Counted from the stretch's first letter, positions 43,931 to 53,140 are shown. The stretch: 64,000 nt of DNA from Marivita sp051251565 (GCF_051251565.1 NZ_JBPOFB010000009.1:1-64000); one strand, 5' to 3'. Numbers and translations are program-made. Notes: a model not told the origin generated them from the sequence alone.

Positions 43931-44593
43931 ATGTCAGACGCCTCTGCCCCCGTTCCCAAAGCGCCTCTCGTGCTTTTGCGCGGCCCTCTGCGCGACCTTT
44001 TGAACCGGGTCATGCAGGGGCATGGTGCCCCACGGGCGCAAGAGCGGATCTGGATCGATCCCCGCGCGCTTGGCCGGGTCTATACGCGGAACGCAGCACA
44101 AACCCCTGATTTCAAACGACGCCATTCCGGCATGGTGATCGGTGGCGATTGGGATCGTCAGACCGAACCGGTCGATCAATCGTGGAAAATTGCCGCCTGT
44201 CTGTCGCGGTTCAGGGATGGCGTGTCTTGGAAGGACACCGGCATCTATGACCGCATGGCCCAGATGATTGCGCAGCGCGGACTGTTTGACAGTTGCGCGA
44301 CACATGCTGACATTATCGCGCGATACGAACAGATCGACGCGCTTTATTCCGATATTCTTGAAAATGGGTTCCGCGACCAAACCATCCGCGCATTTGGCAC
44401 CGCGCGGCTGCCCGAAGGCGTGTTTGTCCATATCGACCGCCACGGCGATCCGATTTTCGGGGCGATCGGCAATCACCGCGTCGGCATTGCCCGCGCGCTT
44501 GGCCTGTCCCGCATCCCGGCGCAATTGGGGGTGATCCATTCAAAGGCCTTGGCGCACGGCGCGCTTGACCGGTTCCGGGGACACATCACATGA
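43931..44593 (+). CDS. Tandem paralogue A, unknown function with ParB/Srx-like HR motif
   Basis: A 220-residue soluble protein of no recognised family. It shares three blocks with the next gene: RRHSGMV with a following DWD (63-75), a central block with ARYEQIDALY (130-139), and a C-terminal VHIDRHGDPIFGAIGNHR (166-183) ending in PAQLGVIH. The last block resembles ParB- and sulfiredoxin-like folds, where a glycine/His-Arg loop binds nucleotide. Whether this protein binds nucleotide or DNA is unknown. Its stop overlaps the next start (ATGA). Confidence 0.78.
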   Translation: MSDASAPVPKAPLVLLRGPLRDLLNRVMQGHGAPRAQERIWIDPRALGRVYTRNAAQTPDFKRRHSGMVIGGDWDRQTEPVDQSWKIAACLSRFRDGVSWKDTGIYDRMAQMIAQRGLFDSCATHADIIARYEQIDALYSDILENGFRDQTIRAFGTARLPEGVFVHIDRHGDPIFGAIGNHRVGIARALGLSRIPAQLGVIHSKALAHGALDRFRGHIT

Positions 44594-45282
44594 CCGATCT
44601 GCGAAAAGCATTGAACCTGGATGCCCCTGTCCGCGCGATAAAGGCGGGTGTGCCCGTCAAGACGCTGCGCAACATCTCAAATCGGCTTCGGTTCGGGGCA
44701 GATGCACCACAAAGCGACGAACTCATCTGGGTGCGCGCGCGCGACGTCACCGATTGGTACAAACCCGACCCCGCAAACGGGGCACCGCGATTTCGGCGGC
44801 GTCATTCGGGCATGGTGGTTGACAGCGACTGGGACAAGTCCCGCAAACCCTTTGGCAGCCAGATCAAGCTCGATAGCATCCGCGATCATTTTGAACGAAA
44901 TGTCCCGTGGCAGAAAACCGATCTGTTCCAATGGATGCTCAAGCAGATCGCCGAAAAGGGCCGGATCGACGGATGCCACACCCGCGAAGACCTGATCGCC
45001 CGGTATCAACAGCTTGACCAGATCTATGCCGAAGCCAAGCAAAGCGGCACCATGCGCCCGCATGGCAGCGTCAACCAGACACGAGGCGAACAGGGCGGCA
45101 TCCTTGTTCATATCGCCCGCGATGGCACGCCCCTGCGGGATGGCGGCGGCATGCACCGCTTTGCAATCGCCTATATCCTCGACTTGCCCAAGGTGCCTGC
45201 ACAGCTTGGTGTGATCCATGCCGACGCCGTGGCATCGGGCGTGTTACAAACCCTGCGCACTGGCCCTCAGCCCGAACGTTGA
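44590..45282 (+). CDS. Tandem paralogue B, unknown function with ParB/Srx-like HR motif
   Basis: A 230-residue protein paralogous to the upstream gene and translationally coupled to it. It has the same blocks: RRHSGMVVDSDWD (70-82), ARYQQLDQIY (137-146), VHIARDGTPLRDGGGMHR (173-190) and PAQLGVIH (203-210). The first 60 residues differ from the neighbour, so the pair probably arose by an old duplication and may form a heteromer. It ends exactly where convergent murD ends. Confidence 0.78.
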   Translation: MTDLRKALNLDAPVRAIKAGVPVKTLRNISNRLRFGADAPQSDELIWVRARDVTDWYKPDPANGAPRFRRRHSGMVVDSDWDKSRKPFGSQIKLDSIRDHFERNVPWQKTDLFQWMLKQIAEKGRIDGCHTREDLIARYQQLDQIYAEAKQSGTMRPHGSVNQTRGEQGGILVHIARDGTPLRDGGGMHRFAIAYILDLPKVPAQLGVIHADAVASGVLQTLRTGPQPER

Positions 45283-46686
45283 TCAGCGTGCAAGAACCGC
45301 TGTGACCTGTGCCGCGAAATCCTCGCCGCGTTTTTCAAAGCTGTCATATTGATCAAAACTCGCGGCAGCAGGGGCCAACAGAACCACGTCCCCCGGTTCG
45401 GCCTCGGACACCGCCTGCGCAACAGCCACGTCCATTGTCCCGCAGGCCTCGGTGGTCACGCCGGTCAATTGCACCGCAAAGCCATCCGCCTCGCGGCCAA
45501 TCACATAAGCCTTGCGCACGTTCTCGAACCCCGGTTTGAGCCCGTCCAGCCCACCATCTTTTTGCAACCCGCCACAGATCCAGCGGATGTTCTTGAACGC
45601 CAACAGCGCCTTGAGCGCGGAATCGACATTTGTAGCCTTGCTGTCATTCACGAAAGTCACACCGTTCCGTTCGGCCACGATCTGACTGCGATGCGGCAAA
45701 CCCCCGAAAGTGCCCAACGCTGTTTCGATCTGGCGCGGGGCCAGACCCAGCCCGCGCACCGCCGCATAGGCAGCGCAGGCGTTCTGATGGTTATGCGCTC
45801 CCGGCAGGCCCTTGATGGACCGCAGGTCAATCGATGCCACCTGACGCCCCTTGCGCCATTCCGCCAGAAAGCCCTTTTTGGCAAAGACCGACCAGCCGGG
45901 ACCGGACAGTTTTTGACCCGAAGAGATACGGATCACCCGGTCATCGCCCGCCCCTTCGGCCAGTTGATTGGCAATGTATCGGCCTTCGTTTTCGTCCACA
46001 CCAATCACCGCGCGGTCCGGCCCACCTTCGGCAAAGAGACGACGCTTGGCAGCGAAATACCCACCAAAACCCGCGTGCCGATCAAGGTGATCAGGCGACA
46101 GGTTGGTGAATACCGCCACATCCGGTGTCAGCGCGCGCGCCAGATCGGTCTGGTAACTGGACAGTTCCAGCACCACCACATCGCCATCGCCCGGAGGGTC
46201 GATATCCAAGACGCCGCGCCCGATATTGCCCGCCAACTGGCTGTCCCGGCCCGACACCTCAAGTATGTGATGGATCAGCGCCGATGTGGTGGATTTGCCG
46301 TTCGATCCCGTCACCGCAATCACCCGTGGCGCGGTGTCGAAGTCATCCCATTCGCTGGTTGCCAAGGACCGGAAGAACAGGCCGATATCGTTGTCCACCG
46401 GCACGCCTGCATCCCATGCCTTGGCGATCACCGGATTGGGTGCAGGATAAAGATGCGGAATACCAGGGCTGACGATCAGGCTGGCAACGGCGTCAAACGC
46501 GCCGTCACGCGACAGGTCGCGGATCTCGAACCCTTCGGCCTCAGCCGCCTCGCGCGCTTTGGGATTGTCGTCCCAGCACAGCGGAACCGCGCCACCTTCG
46601 CGCAGCGCGCGCGCCGCCGACAGGCCAGACCGGCCCAACCCCAACACAGCCACCTGATGGCCTTCAAAGCCCTGAACGGGGATCAT
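45283..46686 (-). CDS. murD: UDP-N-acetylmuramoylalanine--D-glutamate ligase
   Basis: MurD adds D-glutamate to UDP-MurNAc-L-Ala. The 467-residue product has VAVLGLGRSGLSAARAL at the N-terminus, ATP loop TGSNGKST at 126-133, the middle LELSSYQTD and TNLSPDHLDRH, and the C-terminal FVNDSKATNVDSALKAL. Its usual partners mraY and murF are not upstream; hisD is, so the classical order is broken here. The stop abuts that of the convergent paralogue. Confidence 0.97.
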   Translation of the reverse strand: MIPVQGFEGHQVAVLGLGRSGLSAARALREGGAVPLCWDDNPKAREAAEAEGFEIRDLSRDGAFDAVASLIVSPGIPHLYPAPNPVIAKAWDAGVPVDNDIGLFFRSLATSEWDDFDTAPRVIAVTGSNGKSTTSALIHHILEVSGRDSQLAGNIGRGVLDIDPPGDGDVVVLELSSYQTDLARALTPDVAVFTNLSPDHLDRHAGFGGYFAAKRRLFAEGGPDRAVIGVDENEGRYIANQLAEGAGDDRVIRISSGQKLSGPGWSVFAKKGFLAEWRKGRQVASIDLRSIKGLPGAHNHQNACAAYAAVRGLGLAPRQIETALGTFGGLPHRSQIVAERNGVTFVNDSKATNVDSALKALLAFKNIRWICGGLQKDGGLDGLKPGFENVRKAYVIGREADGFAVQLTGVTTEACGTMDVAVAQAVSEAEPGDVVLLAPAAASFDQYDSFEKRGEDFAAQVTAVLAR

Positions 46687-46743
46687 CGCGCACCTCTTGT
46701 TTTCATAGACAATCGCTAGCGCATCTGCGCGCGACGCGAAAGG

Positions 46744-48045
46744 TCAGCCGTTGAGCTTGCGCAGACGTGCCGTAACCGACAATCCATGCGCCTCAAGGGA
46801 TTCAGACCGCGCCAGCGTTTCCGCCGCCGGCCCAATGGCGCGCAAGGCGTCGGGCGACATCTTGGCCAGTGTCGTGCGTTTGAGGAAATCCAGCACCGAC
46901 AGCCCGGACGAAAACCGCGCCGAGCGCGCCGTGGGCAATACGTGGTTCGGCCCCCCGACATAATCGCCGATGGCTTCGGGCGTCCATTGCCCAAGGAAAA
47001 TAGCACCTGCATGGGTGATCTTGGCCGACAATGCGTCGGGATCATCCACACACAGTTCAAGATGTTCGGGCGCGATCCGGTCACACAGCGCTGCTGCCTC
47101 GTCCAGGTCCCGCACCGTGATTATCGCGCCAAAGTCACGCCAGCTTGCCCCGGCAATCGCCCTGCGCTCCAGCGTTTCCAGCCGCGTCTCCACCGCCTTG
47201 GCCACGGCCTGACCAAAGGCGGCATCCGTGGTGATAAGCAACGATTGCGCGGATTCGTCGTGTTCGGCCTGTGACATCAGATCAAGCGCGATCCAGTCGG
47301 GGTCATTGTCGCCATCCGCAATCACAAGGATCTCGGACGGCCCGGCGATCATGTCGATGCCAACCTTGCCGAACACCCGCCGCTTGGCCGCTGCCACAAA
47401 TGCATTGCCCGGTCCGGTGATCTTGTCGACCGGTGCGATGGTGTCGGTGCCGTAGGCCAGTGCTGCAATCGCCTGCGCCCCGCCAATGCGGTACACCTCG
47501 TCCACGCCCGCGATGCGGCAGGCCATGAGAACGAGCGGGTTCATCACCCCGTCCGGCGTGGGCACGGTCACGGCCAACCGCCCGACCCCTGCCACCTTGG
47601 CCGGGACAGCATTCATCAGGACAGAGGACGGATAGCTGGCCAAGCCGCCGGGCACATACAGCCCCGCGGCTGATACCGGCGTCCAGCGCCATCCAAGCGT
47701 GGCCCCGTGGTCATCGGTCCACATCTCGTCTGACGGCATCTGGCGCATGTGATAAGCGCGGATGCGGTCGGCGGCGGTTTCCAACGCGATGCGCTCGGCC
47801 TCCGGCACCTTGGCGATCTCGGCGTCAATCTCGGCCTCGGAGACGCGCAACTGGGCGGCGGTCAGGTCAAGCCGGTCAAACCTGGCGGTCAGCTCAAGCA
47901 CCGCCGCATCGCCGCGCGCCCGCACATCGGCGATGATGCCTGCAACGATATGATCCACATCCGGGCTATCCTCGCGCTTGGCGTTAAGAATGGCCGCAAA
48001 GCGCGTATCGAAGTCGGCATCGGTTGTGGACAGGAACTGTGGCAT
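46744..48045 (-). CDS. hisD: Histidinol dehydrogenase
   Basis: HisD oxidises L-histidinol to L-histidine in two NAD-dependent steps. The 433-residue zinc enzyme shows GWRWTPVSAAGLYVPGGLASYPSS, RIGGAQAIAALAYGT, VDKITGPGN, the GPSEILVIADG block, the zinc ligand region SQAEHDESAQS and the late DYVGGPNHVLPT. ATG at 48045 preceded by GGAGG. It is followed by murD after 57 bases; no other his genes are present in the window. Confidence 0.97.
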   Translation of the reverse strand: MPQFLSTTDADFDTRFAAILNAKREDSPDVDHIVAGIIADVRARGDAAVLELTARFDRLDLTAAQLRVSEAEIDAEIAKVPEAERIALETAADRIRAYHMRQMPSDEMWTDDHGATLGWRWTPVSAAGLYVPGGLASYPSSVLMNAVPAKVAGVGRLAVTVPTPDGVMNPLVLMACRIAGVDEVYRIGGAQAIAALAYGTDTIAPVDKITGPGNAFVAAAKRRVFGKVGIDMIAGPSEILVIADGDNDPDWIALDLMSQAEHDESAQSLLITTDAAFGQAVAKAVETRLETLERRAIAGASWRDFGAIITVRDLDEAAALCDRIAPEHLELCVDDPDALSAKITHAGAIFLGQWTPEAIGDYVGGPNHVLPTARSARFSSGLSVLDFLKRTTLAKMSPDALRAIGPAAETLARSESLEAHGLSVTARLRKLNG

Positions 48046-48098
48046 CAAAGCCTCCGGATCAAGTGTTGCCGGGTACTTAGACCGCGCAGCACGAACCC

Positions 48099-48617
48099 TC
48101 AAGCGCCGCGGGTCAGGTTGGCCCCATCCAGCGCCTTGATCATCAGGAAATCGTCGCGCCCCGCCCCATCAATCAGCACCGATCTGGGCCTGCGCCCAAA
48201 CACATGAAATCCCAGCGCATGATAAAGCTTTTGTGCGCCTGTGTTGTCGACATCGACCACCAGTTCGGCCTGCTGCACGCCGGCGTCTGTCAAGTGCTGC
48301 AAAACGGCGCCCATCAGCGCGCGGCCATAGCCCTGCCCTTGGGCATCATGGCGCACGTATAGCGGACCAATGTCCGCCATGTGCCGCATCCGTTGCGGGG
48401 CACCGCGCCGGGCGGACACAAATCCAACGAGCCGTTTGGCATTGTCATACGCGCCAAGCGTCAGATTAACCTCCAGACCGCGCTCTACATCCTTGTTGGG
48501 GATTGCGCGGACCTCTTCGGCGCCAAACAGAAACGCGGAGGGAACGCGCATCAAGCCGTCGGCCCACAGCGCCCGGAACGCGGACAGGTCTTTGGGCGTC
48601 AGCCGCCGGATGATCAT
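48099..48617 (-). CDS. GNAT-family N-acetyltransferase
   Basis: A 172-residue acetyltransferase with the acetyl-CoA-binding pattern IGPLYVRHDAQGQGYGRALM (Q/RxxGxG/A motif), strand LVGFVSARRG and the late NTGAQKLYHALGFHVFGRR. It probably transfers acetyl from acetyl-CoA to an amine; substrate unknown. Its start overlaps the stop of the DUF2948 gene (ATGA), so it belongs to the murA-DUF2948-hisD operon. Confidence 0.87.
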   Translation of the reverse strand: MIIRRLTPKDLSAFRALWADGLMRVPSAFLFGAEEVRAIPNKDVERGLEVNLTLGAYDNAKRLVGFVSARRGAPQRMRHMADIGPLYVRHDAQGQGYGRALMGAVLQHLTDAGVQQAELVVDVDNTGAQKLYHALGFHVFGRRPRSVLIDGAGRDDFLMIKALDGANLTRGA

Positions 48618-49093
48618 TCCGGGTGATCCGGCACCTTGCCCGACACAGCCGCATAAGGCTTGGTCACATCGCGCAGCGCCACTTCGAGTTCCGACACCTG
48701 CAACCGGACCGCGCCGTCGCCTGCCAGCGTCAGAAGCACCGCGCCGCCATCGGCGTCCCCCTCTTCAAAGGTGACAGACAGCACCGACAAGATTGTGTCC
48801 GCATCTCCGGGTGTCACACCTTGGCTGGCAACCCGTAGCACGTTTTCAACCGCGAGCACGCATTGCACCCGCTCTGGTTTGCGCCCGCCCTGTTCAGCGA
48901 CGGGAATATCTTCCCAGCGGAACCGATTAAGCAGGATACCAAACCGCTGCTTGCCCCGCTGCCATTGCATTTCGCTGGCCGGGAACACCGCGTCCTGACA
49001 CAGCGCCGACAACACCTGTAGGTCATCGCTGTCTACAGCGATCAGACGAAGCGGCTTGGCCGCACCGTCTTCGAATGTGGCGTCCACGCTCAC
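48614..49093 (-). CDS. DUF2948 family protein
   Basis: A 159-residue soluble protein matching DUF2948: LRLIAVDSDDLQVLSALCQD, PASEMQWQRGKQRFGILLNR and the C-terminal GAVRLQVSELEVALRDV. Function is unknown; the family is characteristic of alphaproteobacteria and usually sits between murA and hisD, as here. GTG start overlaps the murA stop (GTGA), indicating coupling. Confidence 0.9.
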   Translation of the reverse strand: MSVDATFEDGAAKPLRLIAVDSDDLQVLSALCQDAVFPASEMQWQRGKQRFGILLNRFRWEDIPVAEQGGRKPERVQCVLAVENVLRVASQGVTPGDADTILSVLSVTFEEGDADGGAVLLTLAGDGAVRLQVSELEVALRDVTKPYAAVSGKVPDHPE

Positions 49094-50361
49094 TGTTCTT
49101 TCACCCGTTCGATCTTGGCGCCCACGCTCGACAGCTTGCGCACAACGTGTTCATAGCCACGATCCAGGTGGTAGACGCGGCTGACAATGGTTTCGCCCTC
49201 GGCTGCAAGCCCCGCAAGGATCAACGACACCGACGCCCGCAGGTCCGTCGCCATCACCGGCGCGCCCCTAAGGCGATCGACACCTGTGACCGTCGCGGTC
49301 CCGCCGTGCACGTCGATCTTGGCCCCCATGCGGATCAGCTCAGGCGCGTGCATAAAGCGGTTCTCGAAGATTTTTTCCTCAAGAACACTGGTCCCCCCGG
49401 CGGTGCACAAAAGCGCCATCATCTGCGCCTGCAAATCGGTCGGAAAGCCGGGAAACGGTTCAGTCGTGACATCCACCGCCGACACGCGCCCATTCTTGCG
49501 CGCGACCTTGAGGCCAGTTGGCGTTTCCTCCACCGAGATTCCCGCCGCATCCAGCTTTTCACAAAACGCCGCAAGCAGTTCTATCTTGCCACCAAGACAT
49601 TCCACCTCTCCGCCGCAGATCGCGGGGGCCAGCATATAGGTGCCCAGTTCGATCCGGTCGGTGACCACGCGGTGTGTGGCCCCGCCCAAACGGTCCACAC
49701 CCTGAATGGTGATCTCTGACGTGCCTTCGCCCTCGATCTGTGCGCCCATTTTTTGCAAACAGCGGGCAAGGTCGACAATCTCGGGTTCGCGCGCAGCGTT
49801 CTTGAGAACGGTTGTGCCCTTGGCCAAGGTCGCCGCCATCAGCGCGTTTTCGGTTGCTCCCACCGACACAAACGGAAAATCCACGATCCCGCCTTTCAGG
49901 CCGCCCGCAGGGGCCTTGGCGTGCACATACCCGTCCCGCAGGTTCAGCTCTGCGCCCATCGCCTCGAACGCCTTGAGGTGCAAATCCACCGGGCGCGCGC
50001 CAATCGCGCAGCCACCGGGCAGCGACACCTCGGCATGCCCGAACCGCGCAAGAAGCGGCCCCAGCACAAGGATCGACGCACGCATCTTGCGCACAATGTC
50101 ATAATCCGCCCGCGTCGAGGTCAGATCATGGCTCGACATCGTCAAAACCTGCCCGTCCTGCAACGACTGCACTTCGGCACCGAGGGACTGCAACAGCGTG
50201 GTCATGGTGCGAATGTCGCTTAACCGTGGTGCATTGGTGAGCGTCAGTGGCTCTTCGCTCAGCAAAGTGGCTGGCATGAGTGTCAGGCAGGCGTTCTTTG
50301 CGCCCGCAATCGGAATTTGGCCGCTCAGCGGGCCGTTCCCCGTTACGATAATCTGGTCCAT
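49090..50361 (-). CDS. murA: UDP-N-acetylglucosamine 1-carboxyvinyltransferase
   Basis: MurA transfers enolpyruvate from PEP to UDP-GlcNAc, the first committed step of peptidoglycan synthesis. The 423-residue product has the N-terminal IAGAKNACLTLMPA, the catalytic loop LPGGCAIGARPVDLHL with Cys118, TENALMAATLAKG and the C-terminal DLRASVSLILAGL. Cys (not Asp) at the active site implies the usual fosfomycin-sensitive chemistry. A newly recognised 55-residue gene lies five bases upstream. Confidence 0.97.
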   Translation of the reverse strand: MDQIIVTGNGPLSGQIPIAGAKNACLTLMPATLLSEEPLTLTNAPRLSDIRTMTTLLQSLGAEVQSLQDGQVLTMSSHDLTSTRADYDIVRKMRASILVLGPLLARFGHAEVSLPGGCAIGARPVDLHLKAFEAMGAELNLRDGYVHAKAPAGGLKGGIVDFPFVSVGATENALMAATLAKGTTVLKNAAREPEIVDLARCLQKMGAQIEGEGTSEITIQGVDRLGGATHRVVTDRIELGTYMLAPAICGGEVECLGGKIELLAAFCEKLDAAGISVEETPTGLKVARKNGRVSAVDVTTEPFPGFPTDLQAQMMALLCTAGGTSVLEEKIFENRFMHAPELIRMGAKIDVHGGTATVTGVDRLRGAPVMATDLRASVSLILAGLAAEGETIVSRVYHLDRGYEHVVRKLSSVGAKIERVKEQ

Positions 50362-50366
50362 TGGTG

Positions 50367-50534
50367 CTAACTGCCCTCGCTCGTATTTTTGCTATCTTTC
50401 ACCTCATCTCGCGTCCCCGAGGACCGCGCGCGGGCCTGTGCCTTGCGCTTGGCCATATTCGCCTTGAGCGCGGTTTTGAGCCTGTCTTCCCGCGCCTGTG
50501 CCGTCGTTTTCCCGGATGAGGTTTTCTGCGTCAT
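50367..50534 (-). CDS. 55-residue basic protein directly upstream of murA
   Basis: A short frame in line with murA, beginning MTQKTSSGKTTAQAREDR and continuing with KTALKANMAKRKAQARARSS, rich in Lys, Arg, Ala, Ser and Thr and predicted largely helical. The ATG at 50534 is preceded by AGGAAGTGG, and the TAG stop lies five bases before the murA ATG. The intact frame, good ribosome binding site and tight spacing support a real gene, probably co-transcribed with murA. It resembles a small conserved alphaproteobacterial protein (from memory); no function known. Confidence 0.72.
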   Translation of the reverse strand: MTQKTSSGKTTAQAREDRLKTALKANMAKRKAQARARSSGTRDEVKDSKNTSEGS

Positions 50535-50633
50535 GACCACTTCCTATCCCAGAGGCTAAAAAGGGTCCAGATTGCGCTTGCACCGATTTCCGTTTGAGTC
50601 TAATCACCCGCCACGTCGAGTACGACACCCGGC

Positions 50634-50708
50634 GCTGTGGTAGCTCAGTGGCAGAGCACACCCTTGGTAAGGGTGAGGTCGAGAGTTCAATCCTCTCTCA
50701 CAGCACCA
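50634..50708 (+). tRNA. tRNA-Thr(GGT)
   Basis: GCTGTGG opens the acceptor stem, closed by TCACAGC and discriminator A, with CCA encoded (50706-50708). D arm GCTCAGTGGCAGAGC, anticodon stem-loop CACCC-TTGGTAA-GGGTG giving anticodon GGT (Thr), and T arm GAGAG-TTCAATC-CTCTC are all present; 72 bases plus CCA. Five T follow soon after. Confidence 0.96.
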
Positions 50709-50890
50709 TTTTTCAAAAAATCCATGTAAATTGAGGTATTTACACCCATCTCACGCAAGCACTTATGTGTTTGGTGCGCTAGCGTATTCGAGTTACAAAC
50801 CCTGACGTCCGGGGCAACGCACCTATGGCATGCGATGCTGGATCGCCGGGCGGGTGATCTGAAAAAACACGGACATCCTGACGCTCTGCC

Positions 50891-53140
50891 TCAGCTTAAG
50901 CCGCGTAGATACTCCATGACCGCAGGGCGCACGGATTGTTCGCCCGCGTCCCGTGCGTCGTGGATGATCTTGTGCACCACGTCCAGATCACAGCGCCGCA
51001 GCAGGTGTTTGACCGGCCCAACAGAGGCAGGGCGCATGGACAGCGAGGTCAGACCAATCGCGGCAAGGCACAGCGCCTCGACGGGGCGGCCCGCGTCTTC
51101 GCCACAAAACGACAGGCGCGTGTTGGTCGCCGCACACCGCGTGATGATGTTTTCCAAAAAGGTCAGGAAGCTGATATTCAGCGTATCATAGCGGCGGCGG
51201 ACCCGTTCGTTTTCCCGGTCCGCAGCAAAGAAGAACTGCTTGAGGTCATTGCCGCCAATCGACAGGAATTCGACCTCTTCGTAGAACTGGTTGCACGCAT
51301 AGGCGAGCGACGGCGTCTCGAGCATTGCGCCGATTTCAAGCCGTTCCGGCACAGCGTGGCCCAGCTTTTTCTCACGGGCCAGCGCTTTGTCCACTTCGGC
51401 GCGGGCGGCGGTGTATTCTTCGTATTGCGCCACGAACGGGAACATGATCGACAATGGACGACCATTGGCAGCGCGCAAAAGGGCCTGCAACTGCATCCGC
51501 ATCACTCCCGGTTTGTCGAGGCCCACACGGATCGCGCGCCAGCCCAGCGCCGGGTTCGGCTCATCCTGCGCCTTCATATAGGGCAACACCTTGTCCGACC
51601 CGATGTCCAGCGTCCGAAACACCACGCACTTGCCCTTGGCCGCATCCAGGACGCGGGCATAAAGCGATGCCAGCTCGTTGCGCTTGGGCATCTGGCTGCG
51701 CACCAGAAATTGCAGTTCGGTGCGGAAAAGGCCCACACCTTCGGCACCCGAATTTTCAAGTGACGGAAGATCGGCCATCAGACCGGCATTCATATCCAGA
51801 CGGATCGTCTTGCCACATAGCGTGATGGCCGGTTTTTCCCGGATCGACGCGTAGCGTTCCTGCGCCTTGGCCTGCATCGCCATCTTATCGCGGAACGCAC
51901 TGACCACGGTGTCGTCGGGACGCAGGTGCACAATACCCTGATCGCCGTCCAACATGACATGATCGCCATTCAGAGCCTCGGCCTGAATGCGTTTCGCATT
52001 CACCACCAACGGGATTGCAAGCGCCCGCGCGACAATCGCCGCATGGCTGCCGACAGAGCCTTCCTCGAGCACGATCCCACGCAACTGACGTCCGTATTCG
52101 AGCAGCTCTCCGGGGCCAATGTTGCGCGCCACAAGGATCGGATTCTCGGGCAGCGCAGCCCCCGTCTGGGCCCCCTGCCCGGTCAGGATGCGCAACAGGC
52201 GGTTGGACAGGTCATCAAGGTCTTGCAGCCGTTCGCGCAGATAGGCGTCATTGGCCTGCAACATCCGCGCACGGACGTCGGATTGTTCCTTTTCTACAGC
52301 GGCTTCGGCACTCAGGCCCCGGTCGATGTTTTCTTCCATCCGGCGCAACCATCCCTTGGAATTGGCAAACATCCGGTAGGCCTCAAGAACCTGTACCTGC
52401 TCGGTATCGCCGCTCTCCCTCGTGGCCCCGGCAAGAAGCTGATCCACACTGACGCGCAGGTTTTCCACAGCTTCGTTCAGGCGAAGACTTTCGGTTTCGG
52501 GATCGTCGCCGACAAGGTTGGTCACGACGACACGCGGTTCGTGCAACCAGACATGGCCCTCGGCAGTGCCTTCCTGCGCGGTCGCGCCACGGATCAGGAC
52601 AGGTTGTGTATGGCGCGCGCGCAAGGCGGCGCCTTCGCCGACAAACGCGCCCAGCTCGGTCATTTCGGCCAGCACCATGGCGACCACTTCAAGCGCGTAG
52701 ATCTCATCCGCGCTGAACTCCCGGGCGGTCTTGGATTGTACCACCAGCACGCCCAGCTTTTCGCCAAGTCGCTGGATCGGCACCCCGAGAAAGCTGGAAT
52801 AAATCTCTTCGCCGGTTTCCGGCATATAGCGGAACCCGCGTGCAGACGGCGCATTGGCGGTGTTGATGATCTTGCCTGTGCGCGCCACCCGCCCCACAAG
52901 GCCCTCACCCAGCTTCATCCGGGTCTGGTGCACGGATTCGGCGTTCAGGCCCTGCGTTGCGCACAGCTCAAGGGTTTCCTCGTCACGGAACAGGTAGATC
53001 GAGCACACTTCGGTGCCCATAGAATCAGCCGTCAGATGGGTGATCTGATCCAGCCGTTCTTGGCCGGCGGCTTCGCTGGCCATTGTGTCACGCAACCGCC
53101 CAAGCAGCTTTCGGCTTTCGCTTTCGAATCTGTCTGGCAT
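50891..53140 (-). CDS. ptsP: PTS enzyme I-Ntr (PtsP) with GAF domain
   Basis: PtsP is the nitrogen-PTS enzyme I that passes phosphate from PEP to NPr and EIIA-Ntr, controlling nitrogen, potassium and carbon responses rather than sugar uptake. The 749-residue protein has an N-terminal GAF sensor domain (about 20-160), then the PEP-utiliser phosphohistidine in GSVGSHAAIVAR (His366) and the C-terminal TIM barrel with GVGLFRTELQFL, VVFRTLDIGSDKVLPY, FLSIGGNDLKQFFFA and the active-site cysteine in LSFCGEDAG. ATG at 53140 is preferred to an in-frame TTG at 53170. lysC lies upstream on the same strand, separated by a plus-strand DUF3179 gene. Confidence 0.95.
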   Translation of the reverse strand: MPDRFESESRKLLGRLRDTMASEAAGQERLDQITHLTADSMGTEVCSIYLFRDEETLELCATQGLNAESVHQTRMKLGEGLVGRVARTGKIINTANAPSARGFRYMPETGEEIYSSFLGVPIQRLGEKLGVLVVQSKTAREFSADEIYALEVVAMVLAEMTELGAFVGEGAALRARHTQPVLIRGATAQEGTAEGHVWLHEPRVVVTNLVGDDPETESLRLNEAVENLRVSVDQLLAGATRESGDTEQVQVLEAYRMFANSKGWLRRMEENIDRGLSAEAAVEKEQSDVRARMLQANDAYLRERLQDLDDLSNRLLRILTGQGAQTGAALPENPILVARNIGPGELLEYGRQLRGIVLEEGSVGSHAAIVARALAIPLVVNAKRIQAEALNGDHVMLDGDQGIVHLRPDDTVVSAFRDKMAMQAKAQERYASIREKPAITLCGKTIRLDMNAGLMADLPSLENSGAEGVGLFRTELQFLVRSQMPKRNELASLYARVLDAAKGKCVVFRTLDIGSDKVLPYMKAQDEPNPALGWRAIRVGLDKPGVMRMQLQALLRAANGRPLSIMFPFVAQYEEYTAARAEVDKALAREKKLGHAVPERLEIGAMLETPSLAYACNQFYEEVEFLSIGGNDLKQFFFAADRENERVRRRYDTLNISFLTFLENIITRCAATNTRLSFCGEDAGRPVEALCLAAIGLTSLSMRPASVGPVKHLLRRCDLDVVHKIIHDARDAGEQSVRPAVMEYLRGLS

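Noticed and set aside
45349..46719. Plus-strand open frame of 456 codons opposite murD
   Set aside because: Antisense shadow of a clear MurD; composition is Arg/His/Gln-rich as in reverse frames of G/C-rich genes.
50404..50661. 85-codon minus-strand frame overlapping the region upstream of murA
   Set aside because: It runs into the tRNA-Thr promoter area and lacks a ribosome binding site; the 55-residue frame at 50367-50534 in another frame is better supported.
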